A stretch of 64,000 bases of DNA from Warburgia ugandensis (taxonomy: Eukaryota > Streptophyta > Magnoliopsida > Canellales > Canellaceae). The notes beneath the pieces were generated by a model. That model saw nothing but the letters and a program-made list of their open reading frames with translations. It ran no database searches and was not told where the DNA came from. Numbering within the stretch: the stretch's first letter is position 1; every line of letters begins with the position of its first letter. Where the stretch lies: positions 49,552,001-49,616,000 of the forward strand of contig CP141127.1 in NCBI GenBank assembly GCA_035236585.1, read 5' to 3'. Position numbers and translations under genes: made by a program. Positions 1 through 11,534 of this stretch are shown here, piece after piece.

Positions 1-3000
1 TAAAAATCCTAAGTGTCATTTTTTTTTTCTTTTATAAAAATAATACATTCCTACATAAAATTTGGTAGAGTCTCCCTTGTATTTTGGACCTCGTGCATTT
101 AAAACATGCAATACGATAACTTGATAAACATAATATATACATAAAATAAATAACAAAAACTCTATCTCCCTCCAAAATCCATTGACACAAGGCTATTTAA
201 ATTCAAACAAAAAGAAACATTATGTAGCGCCAAAAGGCTAGGACTAAAATCAAACTCCCCAATACCACTCCAATCATAGCCATAACTCCACAATTCCAAT
301 TTACATTCCTACCTGTAAATACAGTAAAGACATTAAGTCAAATGTATGTTAGTTTCACCAAGAAATCAACTATAATTATAACCTATTTGTTATACCTATC
401 ATATTCTTCCCTTTAAATCTTTATCGCTATCTTCTGCTCTCTTTTCCTTGTTCTAATTCTTTAAACCTAAGACATTGTAAACAATTTACAATGTCACAGC
501 AAGCTTTCACTTGTGTAGGTAGTTTCATCATCAAAGACATGAATTTATGCAATTTTAATTCTTCAAAGGTAACACATGATCACATATTATGCAATTTGAT
601 AGAATATAATGCAAAATGAGCAAGATCATGAACTCTAAAATCTCAATCATGCTTTATAAACCAATACCATGTCAAACCAATTCAATTTATCATTTTCAAT
701 ATCCTTGCACATTGTTTCAAAGACAATGAAAATCTTTACAAAGTATATTTATGAAGTATGAAAGATTTCCAAAACTCAAATTATGTTGCATTTCACAAAT
801 ACAGTCATCCAAACTGGATAGTAAATCATTGTCAAGAATCAATAGATGAAATCATCAAGAATCAATGGATGGAAAGCATTTAAACCATATAATGCTTCAA
901 TAAAATCAATGTGTCTCAATAAACACTCTCACACACATATATGTATGTATACATATATCCATCAAAACCTCCCAGAGGTCTCACTAGTGTAGGAACACTC
1001 TAAATTCGGCCACCTGCCGCTGGTCATTAGTACTCATTATAGACCTGAAATACCAAGGTGCCTACACCTGTGCTATTGTGCAATATACATATGAACCTGA
1101 AAATAATGGAACCTCTATACGATGGAGAACCAATCAAGTCCGTGGCTATCACCCCGATACCAAGCAAATAGACTCCCCTGCACCATCATCATGAAAAACA
1201 CTATACACAAGCCATGACCTGTCCATGATGACATGAGCTTGAATTTGGCCCCTCCAGCCCTGTATCCACCACACACATACAATTTCAAAAGAAAGAGGAT
1301 GATCAGTCCTCAATCTTCCTAACACAGAGTCCACCAGCCCCAATATGTCTGTGATAACAAATTAATACTAAGCATCATCACATGCTGTTATAACCAATAA
1401 AATCATGGAAATCCATGCATTGTTGAAATCATGAAATTTAAATCTCTTGATACAATAGAGCCACGTATAAGCAACCCTCACCAAGGGTTTAGTTTGAAGA
1501 TTCTGCATTCCTTGTTATTTTGTAATTCATGAAGTCCATATAGCTTTAAATATATTTTCATGCATAAGTTCACAATCTGATAGCAAAACAACATGGCATG
1601 TCAAACCAGTAAATTGCATGAAGTACAAATATGTAACTGCATAAATTAAAAATCATCAGAATTCCAAGTCATTAGTATTTTGAAACATGATAGAGAAATT
1701 CATCAAAGGTTTTCATATTTTACCAAACAGACCGATGTTAAAACTACCTGCCTCCCTTATCATGCTACTCGGTTTATTTATATTCTTCTTATCAATTCAT
1801 CAATCAACCAATCAACATTTCAAATTCCTTATGATCTATTAGTCATAGAACCATTAAGTTTCATATTATCCATCACTCCTCACCATATGATCTCAACCAC
1901 TAAAGTTGTTGGTTCATTTTCCATACTATGGATCATCTAAGTTTATTAGGGTTCTAATCAATCATTCAACATTGACTGATAAATGATTAGATGTGAGAAA
2001 TAGTGTCAGATCACGATTTGATCTACTGTTCATTCTCTAGATTTGTGAATTTTGTTCATCCTATGTCAATTTGATGACTAAGGATGTAACGGTAGCATCT
2101 AATCACATATTAGGCATCTCTAGGTCCCTATTCCTTTACTATCTGATCAGATGGTCTAGATTATTCATCAATTTCAACCTAGATTGACAATCTCAATTAT
2201 ATTCGACCAACATTAGGCACCTAATTACCTATCCCTAAGTTTTGATTTGAAAATGGATGGCTAGATCATCCATAAAACCTAAATCTAGCATAAACAGTGT
2301 GCATTTTGCAAAATACCTCAAATCACGAGTTGGGTTTTGTAGATCTACCTTTTGGATGCATTTTTGTGTGTTTTCCACCCTTAGATGAGTTGGATTGGTC
2401 ATCATTTTCACCTATAGGGTTTTCGAGCTTATTACGCACCGTCTCCTCCTCGATCGATGATCTAGGTATCGTCAGATTCCTCAATAATCCTAGGGGCTTT
2501 GTCATCTCCCCGTTCTGGACAAAATGATCGGCTCACATCATCAATCTAAAGTGTGATCTTCCCCAGCAACTAGCTAGAATTTGACAACACAAAAAAACCC
2601 TCATTTTCTCCTCTATTTTGCAGGCATATGGATCCCCTCCAACAACTCAACTCCCCCACTCCTCCTTTCTTCTTCTCCCTTCTCCTCTTCTCCTCCTCTT
2701 TTTCCTTCTTCTTTATTCCTCTTTCTTCTCTTTCTTTCCCTCTCCCCGTCATTTAATTTCTATTGGGTTTTTGGAGAATAGACTGAATGGTCTGTTCGTT
2801 CAGTTAAGTGAGGAGGGGGTGCCAATATCAATTTGGCCCCTTCTATTTAGGGTTTTCGACTTTTTTGTTTTTGTTTTACTGAAATGCCCCTCATATCCAA
2901 ATATTCATATTTCCTCCATCCGAATTCTGATTTCTGCAAACTTAGTGTCATTTGAATCTTCTTTTCGACTACTATCCAATTATAGAGGTCTCAATACATG

Positions 3001-3117
3001 ATTTGTTATTTATCAAATTTCTCATTTATAAAACTCTAATAATATGAAATTTAATATATTCTTTTACATTTTTTCAAAATTCACTCCAATTGGCATTTAA
3101 AAATTTGAGATGTTACA
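1..3117 (-). mobile_element. LTR of family G, partial (left end outside window)
   Basis: AT-rich LTR read on the minus strand, beginning at 3117 with TGTAACATCTC (plus strand ends GAGATGTTACA) and running off the left edge. The order of sub-blocks matches other LTRs here. The first 700 bases resemble the A-family LTR starts near 35500 and 45230, with the shared phrases on GTGTCATTTTT, the TTTGGTAGAGT block and the CAAGCTT-CACTTGTGTAGG block. A dyad motif at 2818-2840 is shared with the B and D LTRs. It interrupts the 3' LTR of element F, because F-LTR sequence resumes directly at 3118. The opposite end and target duplication are not visible, so solo LTR versus full element cannot be decided. 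No coding sequence is seen; the ORFs in it are pyrimidine-rich LTR sequence. Confidence 0.7.
2818..2840 (-). promoter_or_regulatory. Shared LTR dyad motif, G copy
   Basis: Imperfect dyad GGTGCC-n-TATCAA-n-TGGCCCC. The same motif occurs in the B, D and A LTRs of this window. In D it lies about 110-130 bases upstream of a TATA box, so a regulatory role in U3 is inferred, not shown. Confidence 0.45.
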
Positions 3118-3910
3118 ATGTTGATATGTACCACGCAGCTGATTAGATTGAATGAGAAAGAGAGAACCAAAACAAAAGAGAAAATGATTGAGAGATAAAA
3201 TGAAGAGGGAGATTAGGAGTGAGAGAAGGAGAGAAGAGGACTATAGAAAGAAAAAAAACATAGGAAACCAAAGAAACTAAGAATAAAAGGAATAGAAAAT
3301 ATAAGAAAACAATGAAATGAGGGAATGGAAACAAAAAAATAGCAGAAGAGTTCTCCTGTGGTTGCCTCTTATGGTCAAGAGTGGTGGGGGGTGGTTGTCC
3401 TTCTCTCCACCTACGGCTTCCTCTTATATGAACTCTCTTCTTTCCAATTCCACTATGGTTAAGACTTTCCAACTTGAAGTGTCTTCTCTTTTGCATCTTC
3501 CCATTCCCTTGGAAATTTTCTCTTTCCTTCAAAAACCAAATTTTCTTTTTAGAAACTATCCCATCTTGCTTTAGTGAGTCATTTGGTCCATTCAACACCC
3601 TTTTTGATAATCTGCATCATTGATTTTTGATCTGACATTAATCATCACAATTTGAACCATAGAATCAGCCATCCAAACCATGATCTATTTGATCTACAAA
3701 ATATAAGACTAGATTAGAGTCATCTACACTGTACATTGAGCATCTGATTAGTTTTGACAATCATCTGACAGTTAAATTTCACAAATTAATAGTTGGATGG
3801 TCAATTAAAGTTGAAATTTATATTTTATCTAAAAATTATCAAATTGATGAGTTAGATGATCTAATTAAATGCTAAATTAAGGGTATTTTAGCCAAAATTA
3901 AACACTTAAC
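3118..3910 (-). mobile_element. 3' LTR of element F (partial)
   Basis: About 790 bases that align with 9826-10644: the ACCAC-CAGCTGAT start, the purine-rich block, the GTGGTTG-CTCTTA block, the ACTCTC-TCTTTCCAATTCC block and the terminal TTAAACACTTAAC. Minus-strand LTR start is at about 3910, directly after a G-run polypurine tract. The rest of this LTR lies left of LTR G, outside the window. It contains unrelated short ORFs in both directions that have no family resemblance. Confidence 0.7.
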
Positions 3911-3921
3911 CCCCAATCATC
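3910..3921 (-). other. Polypurine tract of element F
   Basis: Minus strand reads GATGATTGGGGG directly before the LTR start TTAAGTGTTTAATTTTGGC. A purine tract abutting the 3' LTR is the plus-strand primer site of LTR retrotransposons; this fixes the orientation as minus. Confidence 0.6.
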
Positions 3922-5669
3922 ATTTTGCTAATCCCAAGAAAAAATTACAAAAAATCTCTTTTTCAAACTATGGTACAAAGTGTCACTTGTATAGGTACTC
4001 GCAATTGCATATACCACATGGAACAAGCCCTTAAACCCCTAGGTTACCCCTAGTGGACAAGTTAGGTCTCGTTAGGGTTTGTAGTGAATATATCCACAAA
4101 ATTCAATAAGGTTAAGTCACTCATTTTATCTCAAAAAATCCTCATTCATTAGCAATCTACTAGTTTCTCACAACTTAATGGAGAAGATTTGACAATTTTA
4201 CACATCATAAACATATTAAAGACATTTTATTTGAGTTATTTCTCATACTATGTGTGTGTACAACCACATAAATCTTGACTTTTAAGCAGATATGCTTAAA
4301 TTTCATTGCCAATATGTCTTGACCTCAAATCTTCTCAAGTATACTCTCAGAAATGAATCTCTCCTATAGGGGTTTAAATATATTTCTCTCATTATGTGAC
4401 TGAATCCAAGAAGCTAATGGTTCACATAAATCTTTTAAATGCTTATGAGACAAAGGAAAGTGATCCCTAAGAGTAGATGTTATCACTGAGAATATTAGGG
4501 CTCTTTTACCTTAATTCCTTATTTTTATCTCCTCTTTAACGTTATATTCCACCTAAGATCAATAGGTCTTTAACTAGGATGAAACGTAGGCTTATGACAG
4601 GTTCAGAAAAGAAGGGTATATGGATTTCAAAGGTTCAAAATGAGTAGAGGTCTTCAATGAATATCTATTAGGACAACTTTTCTTTTGGGCTGTACTTGAA
4701 GTGACTATCTCTTTCATATTTTTGTCTTTCTCTTTCAAGGCTTTTTTTTTTTTTTTGCTCCTTTGGAAGAAAGCCAGCTAATTTTTTCACTTCTTTGACT
4801 TTTTTTTTCCTATTTTTGAACTTTCTGTACTAACTCTACTCAATTTGAAAATGGGTAATGGATATTTATTTTATTGGTTTATTCTGGGTTAAGATAAATG
4901 GGGTCAAGAAAGAAAAAGCTTAATAATAGGCTCTAAGGGGCTAACTAGTGGTATGATATACTAAGTAGGCTTTAGATCTCTAGGCTGAACAACGATGGCC
5001 TATATCATTTCCTAGGTTTCCTAAAGCCTATTAGATTCAATAATTTTTTCTAGAAATAAAGATATTACTCCTATTTATTCTTGATGTTTAACCAAAATAA
5101 GGATAACAAGATCACACTCATTTATATATGCTGAATAAATTGTGGAATTACTTATAACTCTCTAAAAGAAGATAATCCCTAAACTCACTCAGTTATAGGT
5201 CTCCACTGATTTTCCTTAGGGTCTCTAAGTCATTCCTCTCTATTGGTCTTGACTATGTGCTGTGTGTAAATGGTTCCTGAAAATTAACTTTCATAAAATG
5301 CTTCAGCACATGGATAATATGCAAAACTAATCATATGCATTCCCATTAAGAGATGAAAATAGTAGAATTACTAAATTCTAAACATTCAGTTCTCATCACA
5401 GTGAGGGAACTCTATCTTAAAAAAACGACTTCATGTTTTTTCCAAAAGAATCAAGAAAATTCAAAATCTCCATGTGCATCTACACCCCCAACCTAAATGA
5501 AACATTATCACCAATGTTTGAAAACATAGGATCCTATATAGAAATATGTAGAAGATGGGGATTTGAAAAACATCTGGGTTGCCCCCCAGGAAGCATTAAG
5601 TTTTACGTCTTTAGCCAAACATGGCCTAACCTATCTTTCTAAACTAGAGCTAACTGGATCAGCTTATTT
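3922..5669 (-). other. 3' internal sequence of element F, no recognisable coding
   Basis: AT-rich stretch of 1.7 kb between the gag-like region and the polypurine tract. All frames are densely closed on both strands. A poly-T run lies near 4742-4756. I see no reverse transcriptase, RNase H or integrase motif where a full Tat/Athila element would carry pol. Confidence 0.5.
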
Positions 5670-7265
5670 ACCCTCATCCTAACCCTAAGATAAAATGGCA
5701 AGATTTCTCACGCCACTTCAAAATCTTGCAATAATCTATATATTGCCTCCACCCTAAAATTTTTGGTGGTGGTAACATTAAAACAATGAAGATCACCATG
5801 ATTTTTAATTGTGGGGAATCATATTGATGATCCCCCATCTTCAAAATTTTAGGGTAGTCAATATAATTCCTCCACCTCAAAAATTGAGGTGACGGTAACA
5901 CAATGACTTCATGTACTACTGTGTATTTTGTTGGACCATTTGGAGATGAATGACACTTTTCTTGACCAAATTGAGGGATAACAATGACCATTATATTCAA
6001 TTTAACTTTTTCCTCTATTTCCCTAACATTGTCCTAAAATAGGGGCCTAAGATGACTCTCCCTTTCCCAAAAAGGTTTTTCTTGTATTGCTAGAGGTGGG
6101 GACAAGGTTTGGCTTAACCCCTGATTATCTTTTGATGTGTACCCCAAAGTAGGTTGATGTATATCAACTGATTCTTTGTCTTCCTATTTTGTGGGCATAG
6201 ACAAGGTTTTAAATGGGCCTACCTAACTATCTTGTGAATATTCAAATAATGTCTGTAAGTCCCAATTAGGTACATCTTCTACATTGCAAGGCTCAATTGA
6301 AATTTTAGGCTTTGTTGTGATTTCTACTCTAGCTTGCCATTGAGAAGTGTTCGTTAACAACATAGCATCCAACAACATTTTCACCTCCTCATTGGATGTG
6401 TCTTCATCAAATTCATAAAAATTAGTAGGACAGGATTCAAGAGGATATTGGTTGGATGTTTCTATGGGTTCATTTTCTTCATCAATGGAAGTCTCTTCAT
6501 CATAATCGTAACAAGGAGCATGACATGGCTAGAGTAGATATGAGTTTGAGGTTTCTAAGGATGGTTACGGACTTTGTGGCTCATAATAAATTTTCATCCT
6601 ATTATCAATAATAAATTTCTCTTCATTATCCCTAATCTTTTTCATTTCCTTTGTCCTTTTCATAATTTTAGCAATGTTTCTATTACTATATTCTCTTATT
6701 GGTCTTATTTTCTCTTCCCAGTCCTCCCATTCTCATCCCATTTCCTCAATTCCCTTTTCAAAGGAAGCCATGGTTTGATCCATTTTCTCACAAAATTATT
6801 GCATATTCTCTCATAATAGTTGTTCTTCATTCTGTTGAGGAAACAACTCATAGGATTGGGATTGTTGTGGCATTGAGGTACGAACAAAGGGCTAAGCAGG
6901 GTGAACCCATGATGGTTGTCCCTGATAATCTAAATAATCATGATATTGCTGACCAGGGTGGGACTATTGTGGTTCTTCTTGATATCAGTAATCCTAAGAC
7001 CATGGTTGCTCATAATGCCTAACCCATCCATTATACTCTTGGTAATTTGTCTTAGGATAAAAATTACAAGGGTTTGTGAATACATTAGGTGCATCCATTG
7101 CTCTTGATAGTATTCATTGTATGTGGAGCTTGATGACGGCCATGAAGAAGCAAGATGGGGATGCTTAGAATAGGTATTATTATGGTTCAGAGGTTGTGGT
7201 GAGGCTTGCCTGGAAGCTATTATCCTAAGCAATTGACTTTCCATAATATCTAGCCTATCCATCTA
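5670..7265 (-). pseudogene. Gag-like region of element F (Tat/Athila type), decayed
   Basis: Read on the minus strand, several open pieces give a gag-like composition: an N-terminal piece near 7.0-7.26 kb, a Gln/Pro-rich stretch with PQQSQSYE near 6.85 kb, an acidic helical stretch with MDQTMASFEKGIEEMG near 6.75 kb, an acidic part rich in Glu/Asp/Ser/Thr near 6.4 kb, and a tail near 5.7-6.0 kb with repeated YIDY-KILK phrases. Plant Tat and Athila gag proteins end in similar Q- and E-rich linkers; that is family knowledge. The region is broken in several places and is a fossil. No zinc knuckle was found. Assignment as gag rests on its position after the primer site and on composition, so confidence is moderate. 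Confidence 0.45.
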
Positions 7266-8493
7266 TGTATCTATGAAATATATCCCCTTCTTAGTAAGCC
7301 CATGTTCTCAATTTTGTATACAACGAATTAAATCATTGTATACAACAAATAAGCACTATTTTTTTTTTTAAGAGGAAAAACTAACCTATATGATTCAACC
7401 TAACTTCTAGAATGATGCACAAATAAAGGGCACAATCAAATAATCCTTAGACTAATAAGCAGCAATATTTTGAATTTCTTGAATTTGTGTGGGCACAATG
7501 CTTTTAGATTAGCCTATAGTACTCCTCCTCTCTTTAGATTTGACTATTTCTTACCAATTAGGTTCTGTGCAAGGTGGTTAATACAATTCTCATGTAATGA
7601 GGTGTTTAGACCTCAACAAATATCAACAGAAGATATGAAAAAATCACTTGGAATTTAAGACCCCCATTATAACCACAATGCTCAGAAGCCATTAGAGTGA
7701 CAATAGATCATGTCTTGGTAAGAGGGTCATACAGGCATGTGATAGCTCTGTAGGTCTCTTCTAATTGATTTTAGATTAAATGGAAAGGTAGTGTTGTGTG
7801 CTTGTGGTGATTATCCTAGGTGGGCCAAGGACTGGTGATGAAATCTACCCTTGATCTTGTGGGTTACGATGCCCTTACTAATTAATTTTCATACTCCATG
7901 GCAATTCGATCAACGTATGTGTCACCTTAAAGCAATAAATGTACCCTAAGAATGCAATTAAAAAAACTAATGCAAAATCCTAAAAATGTAACAATTGTCA
8001 AATATGCTTTCTATATGCAATTATTCTACCAAACAATGCAAGATTATCCTAAATGAAAACCCTAATCTAAGAAATAAAAGGAGTGAGGGATACTTACAGT
8101 GGGGTTTCTAATGAAGATCAAGTGTGGGCCACCTTATCCCATACTTGCCCTATATTATACGATGCTTTTAAAATAAAGTTAAAAATTGCAAATTACAAAG
8201 AGACCTCACTACAAGATTCACTCAAAAGAAAAGGAAAATCCTCTTCTAAGAAAGCAAGGAAATTTCTATTTATTTGATGAAGATCCACTTGCTAATTTCC
8301 TCCACTTTCTTATTTTCTTAAAAAGAAAGATAGAAATAAGTACCAAATTCAAGAAACAGGGTGATTATCCATTAAGAAAATTTTAAAAATTCACCTAAAA
8401 ATGCCTAAAATTCTAAAAGTATGCTATTCCTAAAAAAAATTATTTTTTTGTATTTTTGGATTTTTAATTAAATTTTATAAAACTCTGTTGCGG
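7266..8493 (-). other. Leader region of element F
   Basis: About 1.2 kb between the primer site and the gag-like region, AT-rich, with no clear reading frame. The long untranslated leader is usual for Tat/Athila elements. Nothing else is recognised here. Confidence 0.4.
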
Positions 8494-8511
8494 TCCCTGA
8501 CAATGGCACCA
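8494..8511 (-). other. Primer binding site of element F, tRNA-Asp type
   Basis: Minus strand reads TGGTGCCATTGTCAGGGA. The plant tRNA-Asp primer site is TGGCGCCGTTGCCGGGGA, so 14 of 18 bases match, and the four differences are all transitions of C to T or G to A, as expected of an old methylated copy. This primer site is used by Athila/Tat-lineage Ty3/gypsy elements. It sits next to the LTR boundary at about 8512. Confidence 0.75.
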
Positions 8512-10644
8512 AAAAGCTTTTGAGGTTTCTGCGTGCACGGCCTATTGTAGTGTAGTGTGTGCAAGTACGAGTTGATCCTATAGGAACTTGCTTTAAGAAT
8601 TTAGAGTTTTAATAAAATTTAATTATTCAAAAATTAAAATTAAATGACATAAATTAGTAAAAATTTCAATTAGACTTTAGATGTATTTAATCAATGAAAA
8701 TTATAGAAATCAAATTAAAAAAGATAGCAATTTCACTAAAGAAACATGAAAAATCTACTTCCCTAGATTGATTATCATCAAATTCTTCAGATCTAGTCTC
8801 ATAAACTTTGATCACCCATCATCACTCTCTTCCTGGTGCTTCTAATTGATGTTCCACTAGAGGGATTAAGTAGATTCTCAATAATTGGAATGATCTGGTC
8901 AAGATAAGAAATTTGAGTTTTAACAATTTTTTATTCTCAGATTGAAGATCAGGAATGATAAGCATGTTAGGAAGTGTCTTAAAAACAAGATCTAAAGATA
9001 AATTAAAATTCTGATGTAAGACAATTGAAGAAATAAAGAGATCTTGTTTGTTAAAGAAGAACCGTTGATGAGGTAAAGCTTTAATCAAACAAGGTTAGGA
9101 TTAGACTATTCTTGGAATTACCTGAGAACAAGCAGAACCTAGATAACACAACATATGGATAAAGAAAAAGACAAAATAGACTAAAAGACGAAATCGGGAT
9201 TCAAATGAGTTTAATTTTTATGCGAAGGACATTTTTGGAATTTTCCTAAAATTTTGGTTTTCAACAAAAAAAATACAGAGGGAACCTGATGAAAGGAAGA
9301 AGAAAATGATGGAGGGGAATAAGGAAAGAGGTGGAGGAGAAGAAGTGGGGGAAAGAAGAAGCTGTGGGAAAACCCGTGTCAGGTTTTCTCCGGTGAAGAT
9401 GCTGGTGGCTATCAGTGATGTAGAGTAGAGCGTGGCTAGTACTGGAATTGCCAAAATTTGATACTAGTGGAAGGAGCTTGGTCTAGCTTCATGGTGGACT
9501 GCTAGGGGTGGAGAGAATAGGCATCACCAGTCTGTGTGATAGCAAAAACCCATTGCAATCTAGCGGTGATGATGAAGAGGGACGACGTCTGCTCCTAATG
9601 CAGTGATGGGCAGAGGGCATCGACTGGTAGAGGAAGATGGTGATGGGCGTGGTCGATTGACGCAGTTTAGGATGGATGGTGCAATGCAGTGCATGATGAT
9701 GCCAGGCTGGAGAATAGGGAAGGGAATAGAGGCATATCGGTGATGGGGAACAATGATGCGGTGACAGACTGGGCAGACGCCAGTGATGATGACAAAGCAT
9801 ATTTCAACCGATCTACACTGGTGCATACCACACAGCTGATCGGATTGATTGAGAATGAGAGAACTGAAACAAAGGAGTAAACAATAGAGAGATAAAACCG
9901 AGAGGGAGATTAGGAGAGAGAGAGAAGGAGAGAATAGAGATGGAGAAGAGAACTAAGGAAAGAAAAAAACACAGGAAACCAAAGAAACTAAGAATAAAAG
10001 GAATGGAAAATATAGGAAACAATGAAATGAGGGAATGGAAACAAAAAAACAATAGAAGTGTTCCCATGTGGTTGGCTCTTACGATTAGGGGGGGTGCTAT
10101 CCTTCTCTCCACCTATGGCTTCCTCTTATATGAACTCTCCTCTTTCCAATTCCACTATGGTTAAGACTTTTCGACTTGGAGTGTCTTTTATTTTTTATCT
10201 TTCCATTCCCTTAAGAAATTTCTCTTTCCTTTAAAGCCAATTCCTTTTTTTTTTTTGAAACTATCCCATCTTGCTTTAGTGAGTGATCTGGTCCATTCAA
10301 TGCCCTTTTTGATAATCTAAAACATTGTTTTTTTATTTGAAATTAATCACAAAATTCGACCCATCTAATATCCAATCCAACTAATCTGCAACATAGAATC
10401 ATCCATCCAAACCATGATCTATTTGATCTGCAAAATATAAGACTAGATTAGAGTCATCTAAATAGTACATTAAGCATCTGATTATCTCTAATGATCATAT
10501 GACTATTAAATTTCACAAATTAACAGTTGGATGGTCAATTAAAGCTGAAATTTATATTTTACTAAAAATTATCAAATTGATGAGTTAGATTATCTAATTA
10601 AATGCTAAATTAAGGGTATTTTGGCCAAAATTAAACACTTAACA
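8512..10644 (-). mobile_element. 5' LTR of element F
   Basis: About 2.1 kb, running on the minus strand from TGTTAAGTGTTTAATTTTGG at 10644 to the primer site. The outer 820 bases are shared with 3118-3910. The middle (about 9.28-9.8 kb) is purine-rich, then GC-richer, as in LTR transcribed leaders. The inner end carries the AAAAGCTTTTGAGG-TTTCTGCGTGCACGG block typical of what follows a tRNA-Asp site. The flank at 10645 is C-LTR sequence. Short Leu/Ser-rich ORFs within it are not genes. Confidence 0.65.
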
Positions 10645-11459
10645 GTCCCTAGTGGTAGGACTATATATCAATGTGTTATGGAGCAATCAGTTTTCCACAA
10701 CGATGTGGGCATGGATTTCTACATTGCTAATTGAGGGCTATCCACCTCAGTTCGACGTGCTTTGTTTTGAGCACATTAATTTTCTAGATTTGTTAGTTAC
10801 TTTCAAACCTTATGGATTTGAAAATTTTGTAAGTTATTGTTATGAGCACATCGAGTTTTCTTTTAGCAACTACGTATGTACTATGTGAAGGAAGACATAT
10901 GATTATAGTTATGCTATCGCATGCTCTATTTTATGCGTTCTTGTTTGTATTTGTTTTTTACCCTATTATGAGCTATTGTTTTACTCACCCTCTAAAACCA
11001 ACATTTCAGGTGATACTCCAAGTAGTTCAGGAGTAGGAGACACAGGAAAGGGGAAGGTGCCACGATCGGTTTAGACATGAGGAGAACATGTTTTTAGTAT
11101 AGTTTCTTTTGCTAGAATCCATGTATAGGATTTCATTTTGGGTAATTGGTTAACTTAGGACATGTTGACACATCACATGATTGTAGTATGATTGTCGTAA
11201 TTATTCAAATGGATTGTGACTTTACTTGTGACTGTATGGGAGATCCTATGGCATGTATCTTTAACTAATCATAGATTAGAAGGTTATTATTTTAAATATA
11301 TATGGAGGTTTCATGGTAACACCTGGAAAGAAGTTGCTGAATTTTAAAAATTACTTATATATTATCACTATTAACTCTATTTTTCTAAAATGAAGGAAAT
11401 TTCCATTGTTTTCCAACTTAAAATAAATCTAAAGGTTTGAAAAAAGCAGGGATGTTACA
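10645..11459 (+). mobile_element. LTR of family C, 3' part, plus strand
   Basis: Begins in one unit of the GTGGTAGGAC array module and ends GGGATGTTACA at 11459. Its reverse complement is the start of the minus-strand C LTRs at 11535 and 47643: the shared block covers GGAAATTTCC-TTGTTTTCCAA, GGTTTGAAAAA and the terminal ATGTTACA. Element F is inserted at its left side, so the remaining 5' part should lie left of the window. No coding content. Confidence 0.65.
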
Positions 11460-11534
11460 GATTTACTACAACATGCCTCTAATTTGGAACCAGTGTGGAA
11501 TTGATTCTATATGGAATTAGGAATAGTCATTAAT
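11460..11534. other. 75-bp spacer between head-on C LTRs
   Basis: Short unique-looking sequence between the 3' end of a plus-strand C LTR and the minus-strand C LTR that faces it. It does not resemble an initiator-Met or Asp primer site. Confidence 0.5.

Larger units (their letters stand above)
3118..10644 (-). mobile_element. Old Ty3/gypsy Tat/Athila-like element F, broken, 3' LTR cut by LTR G
   Basis: Minus-strand element defined by two direct copies of one LTR (3118-3910 partial, 8512-10644 complete), a tRNA-Asp-type primer site next to the right copy and a G-run polypurine tract next to the left copy. The internal part is only about 4.6 kb. It holds a decayed Gln-rich gag-like region (about 5.7-7.3 kb), and I could recognise no protease, reverse transcriptase or integrase, so it is either a non-autonomous derivative or heavily deleted. 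The two LTR copies differ clearly by eye (roughly one base in ten, plus indels), much more than the LTRs of D, so this is an older insertion. It is a fossil with many breaks. It is inserted in a plus-strand C LTR (10645-11459), and its own 3' LTR was later hit by LTR G. Confidence 0.65.

Noticed and set aside
3143-3598. 151-residue minus-strand ORF
   Set aside because: It is F-LTR sequence; the matching part of the other F LTR (9826-10300) does not keep the frame, and the product is Phe/Leu/Ser-rich with no domain.
10842-11036. 64-residue hydrophobic ORF as a possible small membrane protein
   Set aside because: In a C LTR; the reverse-strand homologues at 11950-12100 and 50800-50950 do not keep it open.
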